Shown here: one piece after another, positions 7,001 to 11,843 of the stretch
Position numbering within the stretch: position 1 is the stretch's first letter
Layout: each line of letters opens with the position of its first letter
Source of the DNA: an uncultured Prevotella sp.
Lineage (GTDB): Bacteria > Bacteroidota > Bacteroidia > Bacteroidales > Bacteroidaceae
Length of the DNA stretch: 11,843 nt
NCBI GenBank assembly: GCA_946625715.1
Contig: CAMOTK010000039.1
Span: 1 to 11,843, forward strand
Direction of reading: 5' to 3'
Made by a program: the position numbers and the translations under genes
The notes under the pieces: generated by a model
Databases searched by the model: none
Seen by the model: only the letters and a program-made list of their open reading frames with translations
Told to the model about the DNA's origin: nothing

Positions 7001-7882
7001 TCAAATCTTATACAGTTCGCCGGCACGCATACGCAGGAATCTGTTGACCGAAATCCAGGAACAGACAAACGTGATGATGATACCGAAGAGGAAAACGGAA
7101 ATGGCCGTCACGGCAAGCACTTCCCACGTGATGACTTCTTCAACGCCCGGCTGGTAATAGTAGAGGGCATAGGCCAGACCACCCAGCACACAGCAGGCCA
7201 GGATAGCTGCCAGCAGGCCGATGACCAGCGACTGGCGCACAAAGGGCCGGCGGATGAAGCCCCACGAAGCACCTACCAGCTTCATGGTGTGAATAATAAA
7301 ACGACGGGAATAGATGCCCAAACGCACCGTGTTGTTAATTAATGAGAACGAAACAAACGTGAGCAGCAAAGCCAGCACTAACATCACCAGACTTATCCAC
7401 TGCAAATTGCGGTTCACGCTATTCATGAGGTCTTCTTGATAGGCCACTTCCGTCACCTGGGCCTTGTTCTTCTTCAGTTCCTTGGCAATCCAGAGGAGAG
7501 AGTCGCGACAGGCATAGTCGGAACGTAGCTGCAGTTCGAGAGTTGCCACAAACGGATTGGCTCCCAAGAACTCTGAAGGGTCGCTGCCCATGGCTGCGGT
7601 CTGCTCCTTTAAGGCCTGCTCCTTACTGATATACACCACACGCCGGGTATAGACGCGCTTTCCTAAACGACCGGCCAAGGCTTTGGCGTCCTTGGCCGAC
7701 ACGCTGTCGCCCAACATCACCGTCACCGTCAGGTTCTCTTTCATATAATTAGAAAGATTGCGGGCCGTAAAGACTGAAAAGACCACGAGGCCCAACAGTA
7801 TGAGCACCATCGTGGTGCTGATGCACAGCGTCACTGCCTGTAAACCGCGCTGACGCCTTGCCGATTTGTTTTTCTTTGCCAT
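7001..7882 (-). CDS. ftsX: Cell division protein FtsX (permease-like)
   Basis: FtsX is the membrane subunit of the FtsEX complex, which couples ATP use by FtsE to activation of peptidoglycan hydrolases at the division septum. The 293-residue product shows the family plan: a basic cytoplasmic N-terminus, a first membrane helix (about 16-39), a periplasmic domain (about 40-160) containing LGANPF (106-111), then three helices (about 162-185, 217-242 and 252-278). The cytoplasmic signature MKLVGASWGFIRRPF (200-214), next to the third helix, is typical of FtsX and separates it from macrolide-exporter permeases. The partner ATPase gene ftsE is not adjacent, so it must be encoded elsewhere. It is the first gene of the operon, with a clear promoter about 35 bases upstream. 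Confidence 0.94.
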   Translation of the reverse strand: MAKKNKSARRQRGLQAVTLCISTTMVLILLGLVVFSVFTARNLSNYMKENLTVTVMLGDSVSAKDAKALAGRLGKRVYTRRVVYISKEQALKEQTAAMGSDPSEFLGANPFVATLELQLRSDYACRDSLLWIAKELKKNKAQVTEVAYQEDLMNSVNRNLQWISLVMLVLALLLTFVSFSLINNTVRLGIYSRRFIIHTMKLVGASWGFIRRPFVRQSLVIGLLAAILACCVLGGLAYALYYYQPGVEEVITWEVLAVTAISVFLFGIIITFVCSWISVNRFLRMRAGELYKI

Positions 7883-7915
7883 GTGCTAATTGGACATATT
7901 ACACCAAATTGCTTG

Positions 7916-7946
7916 CAAAGGTAGCACTTTTTGCGAGAACGGCAAA
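7916..7946 (-). promoter_or_regulatory. Promoter of the ftsX-uppP-truB-queA-folK operon
   Basis: On the minus strand, TTTG (7946-7943) is followed by a 19-base spacer and TACCTTTG (7923-7916). Both elements match the Bacteroidetes housekeeping promoter and the spacing is right. Start of transcription would be near 7909, about 27 bases before the ftsX ATG. Because genes downstream are so closely packed, it is the only promoter I can see for the array down to 2044. Confidence 0.8.
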
Positions 7947-7982
7947 ACGATTTAAGCCTTTTTATCAAAATAGGCAAGAATC

Positions 7983-8014
7983 TTTGGCGAGGAGAAAGAA
8001 AAGTTGTAACTTTG
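7983..8014 (+). promoter_or_regulatory. Promoter of the radical SAM gene
   Basis: TTTG (7983-7986), a 20-base spacer and TAACTTTG (8007-8014) match the Bacteroidetes promoter in both elements and in spacing. It faces the gene starting at 8044, leaving a leader of about 24 bases. It is divergent from the ftsX promoter; the two -33 elements lie 36 bases apart. Confidence 0.8.
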
Positions 8015-8043
8015 CGCCCTGAACAACAAGCATATAGAAGACT

Positions 8044-8820
8044 ATGGCAACAATTATCTACCCCTCACCCATATTTGGCCCGGTGCATAGCCGCCGACTG
8101 GGCATCTCCTTAGGCATCAACCTGCTGCCTGCCGACGGCAAAGTGTGTTCGTTCGACTGCATCTACTGCGAATGTGGCTTCAACGAAGACCACCGCCCCA
8201 CCCTGCCAATGCCCACACGCGAAGAGGTGGCCGGGAAACTGGAGCTGAAGCTTCAGCAGATGGCGGCTGAGGGCCAACTGCCCGACGTGCTGACGTTTGC
8301 TGGCAACGGCGAGCCTACCTGCCATCCGCAGTTTGCCGAAATCATCGACGACACCATCCGCCTGCGCAACCAGTACTGCCCGAAGGCCAAAGTGTGTGTG
8401 CTCAGCAATTCGACCATGATTCACCGACAGGCCGTGCACGACGCGCTGATGCGGGTGGACGACAACATTCTGAAGCTCGACACCGTAGACCCTATATATA
8501 TTAATAAGGTGGACCACCCCAACGGCACCTACGATGTGGCGCAAATCATTGAGCGCATGAAAGCATTCAATGGCCATCTCATTATTCAAACGATGTTTAT
8601 GCGTGGAGCCGTTGCCGGCGAGAGTGTCGACAATACGGGCGAAGAATATGTGGCCCCATGGCTGGAAGTGGTGAAAGCCATCAAACCGCAACAAGTCATG
8701 GTCTACACCATCGACCGCGAAACGCCAGCCCAGGGCCTTGAAAAAGCCAGTCGCGAACAGCTTGATGCCATTCGCGACCGTGTGATAGCAGCCGGCATTC
8801 CCTGCCAGGCTTCGTACTAA
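8044..8820 (+). CDS. Radical SAM protein, COG0731-like
   Basis: A 258-residue cytoplasmic radical S-adenosylmethionine enzyme. The 4Fe-4S ligands are C35, C39 and C42 in CSFDCIYC, the canonical CX3CX2C motif, followed by the SAM-binding GNGEPT segment (87-92). The N-terminus FGPVHSRRLGISLGINLLP (11-29) is typical of the COG0731 group, named after archaeal/eukaryotic tRNA wyosine synthesis enzymes. Bacterial members have no settled substrate, so I do not assign wyosine synthesis. There are no extra cysteine clusters that would suggest a SPASM or auxiliary-cluster domain; the remaining cysteines (C44, C93, C116, C122 and C254) are scattered. The gene stands alone with its own promoter, divergent from the ftsX operon and convergent with the LpxA-like gene, whose stop lies 4 bases beyond this stop. 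Confidence 0.9.
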   Translation: MATIIYPSPIFGPVHSRRLGISLGINLLPADGKVCSFDCIYCECGFNEDHRPTLPMPTREEVAGKLELKLQQMAAEGQLPDVLTFAGNGEPTCHPQFAEIIDDTIRLRNQYCPKAKVCVLSNSTMIHRQAVHDALMRVDDNILKLDTVDPIYINKVDHPNGTYDVAQIIERMKAFNGHLIIQTMFMRGAVAGESVDNTGEEYVAPWLEVVKAIKPQQVMVYTIDRETPAQGLEKASREQLDAIRDRVIAAGIPCQASY

Positions 8821-8824
8821 CAGC

Positions 8825-9604
8825 TTAGATTTTCGAGATAATTCCCATCTTCGACGTGCGCAGGAAGTCTACGACCTTGGACACCTCGCTGCTGTCGGGC
8901 ACCTGTTCGACAATCTGATTGACGGCATCGAACAGGGCTGTCTTACCGTGGAACACCAGACGATAGGCATTGCCCAGATGCTTGATGGTCTTCTCGTCGA
9001 CGCCATAAGCACGGCACATCGACTGGTTGACACCACCATACGTATTCTTCTTCGTGCACACGATGTAGGGCGGCACATCCTTTGAGAAGGTGGTACCAGC
9101 CTGAATCATGGCACCCTCGCCCACACGCGTCTTGGCATTCTCGATGACCGACGACGAGAAGATGACGCCATTGGCAATCTCGCAGTCGCCGGCAATCTTC
9201 GTGCCATAGCCGAAGACGCAGCGGTCGCCCACCTTGGTGTCGTGCGAGATGTGTGCACCTTCCATCAGCACATTGTCGTTGCCGATGACGGTCTGTCCGC
9301 CAGTGTGTGTGGCACGGTTGATGACCACGTTCTCGCGAATGATGTTGTTGTCGCCGATGATGCACTCCGACTTCTCGCCACGGAACTCAAAGTCCTGCGG
9401 CAGGGCGCCGATGACCGAGCCTTGGTGTATCTTGTTGCGGTTGCCCATACGGGTGCCACTCAAGATGCTGACAAAGGGGAAGATGATGCAATTGTCGCCA
9501 ATCACCACATCGTCTTCGATATACACAAACGGGAATATCTTACAGTTGTCGCCGATTTTGGCCTTCGGGCTGATTTCGGCTTTGGGGGATATTTCACTTG
9601 CCAT
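8825..9604 (-). CDS. LpxA-like left-handed beta-helix acyltransferase (divergent UDP-GlcNAc acyltransferase family)
   Basis: The 259-residue product has LpxA length and architecture: hexapeptide repeats to about residue 175 (IGDNCKIF, VIGDNCIIF, IIGDNNIIR, VIGNDNVL, KVGDRCVFG, RVGEGAMIQ), the DVPPYIV turn (176-182), then a helical C-terminal domain with GVNQSMCRAYG and GNAYRLVFHG. LpxA adds the first acyl chain to UDP-GlcNAc in lipid A synthesis. The catalytic histidine is kept (H121 in AHISHD, E. coli H125). Aligned by eye with E. coli LpxA, however, H144 is D140, H160 is N156, and R204/R205 are A199/Y200. It may be a second, altered paralogue rather than the main lipid A enzyme, which in Bacteroidetes usually lies with lpxD and lpxC/fabZ. 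Hence no gene symbol. It follows the efflux channel gene by 36 bases filled by a repeat. Confidence 0.85.
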   Translation of the reverse strand: MASEISPKAEISPKAKIGDNCKIFPFVYIEDDVVIGDNCIIFPFVSILSGTRMGNRNKIHQGSVIGALPQDFEFRGEKSECIIGDNNIIRENVVINRATHTGGQTVIGNDNVLMEGAHISHDTKVGDRCVFGYGTKIAGDCEIANGVIFSSSVIENAKTRVGEGAMIQAGTTFSKDVPPYIVCTKKNTYGGVNQSMCRAYGVDEKTIKHLGNAYRLVFHGKTALFDAVNQIVEQVPDSSEVSKVVDFLRTSKMGIISKI

Positions 9605-9615
9605 ATTCTTTTTTA

Positions 9616-9643
9616 CTCATTACTCATTTCTCATTACTCATTA
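9616..9643. repeat. 7-bp tandem repeat, ATGAG type, filling the gap before the LpxA-like gene
   Basis: Read on the minus strand, four exact-length heptads run TAATGAG, TAATGAG, AAATGAG and TAATGAG. The first one begins with the TAA stop codon of the efflux channel gene. The array and a short A-run account for nearly the whole 36-base gap before the LpxA-like start at 9604. It matches the array at 1425-1466 in unit and period. Confidence 0.75.
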
Positions 9644-11023
9644 ATTAGCTCCGCCACCGAGGGCCTGATAGAGGTTCACGACGGCCTGCATCTTCGAGAA
9701 GTCGTCCTGCACCTTCGAGATGCGGGCGCTGAGCAGGCTGCTCTGTGCCTGGATGACTTCCAGGTAGCTCGAGCCCTTGCTGGCGTAGAGCAGCTTGGTG
9801 TCTTCCACGTTCTGCTCCAGAGCCTTCACCTGCTTGGCTTCCAGCTCGCTCTTCTCGGCCGAGGCGTTGTAGAGCACGAGGGCGTTCGACACCTCGTTAC
9901 CGGCCTTGAGCACGGTGTTCTGCCAAGTGTTGTAGGCCTGCTCCTGCTGAGCCTTGGCCACTTTCAGTCCGGCCACGATTTGTCCGTGCTGGAAGATGGG
10001 CTGCGTGAGCGAACCAAGAGCCGAGAGCAACCACTTGCCCGGGTTGAGCATGCCGTTGTTGTTGGTAAAGGCAGCCGTACCGGTGATGGTGATGTTAGGA
10101 TAGAAGCGCGAACGGGCCGTTTCCACATCGTAGAAGCACTGGGCGAGATTCATCTCGGCAGCGTGCACGTCGGCACGGTTGGTGAGCAGCTGCAGACCTA
10201 CGCCCGTAGCAAACTTCGAGGGCAGCGACTGGTTGTCGAACGAGCCGCGCGGAATCTGGTGACCGGCCTCGTTGAGCAGCAGCGACATGGAATTTTCCAT
10301 CTCGCGAATCTGCCGCTTAATATCGGTCTGCTGAGCCAGCACCGAGTAGTAGTTGGCCTCGGCGCTCTGTACGCCTGTAGAGCGCATCATGCCCAGATCC
10401 TTCTGAATCTTCATCATGTCCCACGTTTCCTTGACCAGTCCCGACATGTCGGTGACAATCTCCAACTGCTTGTCGAGCATCATGAGCGTGTAATAGAGGT
10501 TGGCCACGCCGCAGATGATGTTGGTCTTCACAGCCACCTGATAGTCTTTTGTGGCCAAGAGCTTCATCTGTGCAGAACGCTTCTGCGACAAGATGTTGCC
10601 AAAGAGGTCGACGTTCCACGAGGCGGCGATGGGCAGCGTGTAGGCCTTAGTGGTCGAGGCACCGTCCATCATCACCTTAGAGATGGAGCCCTGCGGGGCG
10701 AAGGCCACCGAGGGCAGGAAAGCCAGCTTGGCCACCTTGAGCATGTCTTCCATCATCTTCACGTTGAGGGCGGCATTGCGCAAGTCGGTGTTGTTCTCCA
10801 GTGCCTTCTCGATGAGAGCCTGCAGCTGCGGGTCGGTGAAGACCTCGCGCCAAGGCAGGTTGCCAAAGTTCTCGTCGGTGTTCACGGCCAGCGTGTCGGC
10901 AGCCGAGAACGGGTCGCGCACCAGTCCCTGCGTGTTCACGCTGTCGGGGCGCTCATATTTATTGTATAGTCCGCAGCTTGTCATGAGCAACGTTGCGGCA
11001 AACAAAACTAATATCTTCTTCAT
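9641..11023 (-). CDS. RND efflux outer-membrane lipoprotein channel (TolC/OprM, NodT family)
   Basis: This is the outer-membrane exit channel of a tripartite RND efflux pump; such channels trimerise into a beta-barrel with a long periplasmic alpha-helical tunnel. The 460-residue product starts with a lipoprotein signal (MKKILVLFAATLLMTSC), with lipidation expected at C17. The rest shows two similar halves of long heptad-type helices, as in the outer-membrane efflux protein repeat: AALNVKMMEDMLKVAKLAFLP with TITG-like strands in the first half and NLAQCFYDVETARSRFYPNITITG in the second. It ends in a long helix (VKALEQNVEDTKLLYASKG, then SYLEVIQAQSSLLSARI). The length is normal for the family (about 450-480). 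It begins 5 bases after the stop of the RND pump gene, so pump and channel are co-transcribed. The periplasmic adaptor gene presumably lies upstream of the pump, outside the window. The substrate cannot be told. Confidence 0.94.
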   Translation of the reverse strand: MKKILVLFAATLLMTSCGLYNKYERPDSVNTQGLVRDPFSAADTLAVNTDENFGNLPWREVFTDPQLQALIEKALENNTDLRNAALNVKMMEDMLKVAKLAFLPSVAFAPQGSISKVMMDGASTTKAYTLPIAASWNVDLFGNILSQKRSAQMKLLATKDYQVAVKTNIICGVANLYYTLMMLDKQLEIVTDMSGLVKETWDMMKIQKDLGMMRSTGVQSAEANYYSVLAQQTDIKRQIREMENSMSLLLNEAGHQIPRGSFDNQSLPSKFATGVGLQLLTNRADVHAAEMNLAQCFYDVETARSRFYPNITITGTAAFTNNNGMLNPGKWLLSALGSLTQPIFQHGQIVAGLKVAKAQQEQAYNTWQNTVLKAGNEVSNALVLYNASAEKSELEAKQVKALEQNVEDTKLLYASKGSSYLEVIQAQSSLLSARISKVQDDFSKMQAVVNLYQALGGGAN

Positions 11024-11028
11024 AATGC

Positions 11029-11843
11029 TTACTTCTCTAATTCATATTCCACAGGACGGTTGGCATACTGGGCCAGTTCGGTGGCCACATCAGGATTCTC
11101 GTCGTCGCCTTCGAACTTCATGGGCGAAATCTTCTCCTGCAAGCTCTGGAAGATAACGAAGAGGCCGGGCACCACGATGACCTGGAACAGCGTACCGATG
11201 AGCATACCACCCACGGCAGCGGCACCCAGCGTCTGGTTACCATTCTTACCTACGCCCGATGCGAACATCATGGGCAACAGACCGATGACCATGGCCAGCG
11301 ACGTCATGAGGATAGGACGCAGACGGGCTGCGGCACCCAGGATAGCCGACCACGTGATGGCCATACCCGTTCGACGGCGTTCGAGTGCGAACTCTACAAT
11401 CAGGATGGCGTTCTTAGCCAACAGACCAATCAGCATGATGAGCGAAATCTGCATGTAGATATCGTTGGCATGGCCGAAGATGTTGGTGAACAAGAAGCAG
11501 CCAGCCAGACCGAACGGAACGGAGAGTACCACCGAGAGCGGCAGGATGTAGCTCTCGTACTGTGCCGACAGGATGAGGTAGATGAAGATGAAGCAGAGCA
11601 GGAAGATGACGGCCGTGCTGTTGGAAGCCTTGGCCTCCTCACGGGTCAGGCCCTGATAGTCGTAAGTATAGCCCGTGGGCAGCACCTCGTCGGCCACTTC
11701 CTGAGCAGCCTTGATAGCCTCACCCGTAGAGTAGCCGTCGGCCACGGTAGCCGTGACGCTGATGCTGGTGAACAGGTTGAAGCGGCTAATGTTCGACGGA
11801 CCGTAGACGCGCTCCATGCGGCAGAACTCCTCAACGGGCGACA
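11029..11843 (-). CDS. RND efflux pump permease (AcrB/MexB, HAE1 type), N-terminal part cut off by window edge
   Basis: This is the proton-driven inner-membrane pump of a tripartite multidrug efflux system. Only the last 271 or so codons of a gene normally of about 1,030-1,060 codons are present; the frame stays open to the right edge, and the internal ATG near 11817 is not the true start. The visible part covers the end of the second periplasmic loop (TATVADGYSTGEAIKAAQEV, then LPTGYTYDYQGLTREE) and the C-terminal membrane helices: AVIFLLCFIFIYLILSAQYES, PLSVVLSVPFGLAGCFLF and the family signature ISLIMLIGLLAKNAILIVEFA. Then come RLRPILMTSLAMVIGLLPMM, the segment SGVGKNGNQTLGAAAVGGM, and a last helix with an acidic cytoplasmic tail. 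The outer-membrane channel gene follows after 5 bases. Confidence 0.95.
   Translation of the reverse strand, partial: SPVEEFCRMERVYGPSNISRFNLFTSISVTATVADGYSTGEAIKAAQEVADEVLPTGYTYDYQGLTREEAKASNSTAVIFLLCFIFIYLILSAQYESYILPLSVVLSVPFGLAGCFLFTNIFGHANDIYMQISLIMLIGLLAKNAILIVEFALERRRTGMAITWSAILGAAARLRPILMTSLAMVIGLLPMMFASGVGKNGNQTLGAAAVGGMLIGTLFQVIVVPGLFVIFQSLQEKISPMKFEGDDENPDVATELAQYANRPVEYELEK

Noticed and set aside
6985..7068. Upstream start giving the DUF3098 protein a 28-residue extension
   Set aside because: The added residues overlap the ftsX 3' end out of frame and contain unrelated Cys/Ser-rich sequence; the ATG at 6984 gives the normal small-protein start directly before the first helix.
7931..8113. 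60-codon plus-strand frame overlapping the radical SAM start
   Set aside because: It covers both divergent promoters and runs out of frame into the radical SAM gene, so it is unlikely to be translated.
9242..10969. Very long open frame (575 codons) on the plus strand
   Set aside because: It lies antisense to the LpxA-like and efflux channel genes, which have clear family motifs. The product has no recognisable domain, and GC-rich codon use in the real genes suppresses stops on the opposite strand.

Overview
The window looks like chromosomal DNA of a Bacteroidales bacterium, most likely a Prevotellaceae member with GC-rich codon use. Three things point there. Promoters fit the Bacteroidetes form (TTTG, about 19-20 bases, TAnnTTTG). 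Translation starts lack Shine-Dalgarno sequences and have A/T-rich leaders, as at rpsO. The gene order ftsX - DUF3098 - uppP - truB - queA - folK is typical of the phylum. The family-level placement is inference.

Layout. Positions 1-1382 (minus) hold the N-terminal three quarters of the ribosome-associated GTPase TypA/BipA, cut by the left edge. A 301-base intergenic stretch follows, with the typA promoter, a heptad repeat, the rpsO promoter and a structured rpsO leader. rpsO (plus, 1684-1959) ends at a strong hairpin that probably terminates transcription from both sides. From 7882 down to 2044 one minus-strand array carries ftsX, a DUF3098 membrane protein, uppP, truB, queA, folK and a secreted family 28 glycoside hydrolase. 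Its gaps are 20 bases or fewer, with an ATGA overlap and a TAAATG junction, so it reads as one operon that mixes envelope growth (FtsX, UppP), tRNA modification (TruB, QueA), folate synthesis (FolK) and, unexpectedly, pectin degradation. Between 7883 and 8043 lie two divergent promoters, one for this operon and one for a radical SAM gene (plus, 8044-8820). That gene converges on an LpxA-like acyltransferase (minus, 8825-9604), with only 4 bases between them. Upstream of the LpxA-like gene is an RND efflux system: the outer-membrane lipoprotein channel (9641-11023) and the C-terminal third or less of the inner-membrane pump, cut by the right edge.

Most of the window is housekeeping. I found no CRISPR array, insertion sequence, tRNA, rRNA, phage gene or defence system. 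The points most worth a second look are the LpxA-like protein, which keeps the catalytic histidine but lacks several other conserved active-site residues; the two hairpins in the rpsO leader; the 7-bp ATGAG-type tandem repeats at two separate places; and the pectinase-type gene fixed to the end of a housekeeping operon.
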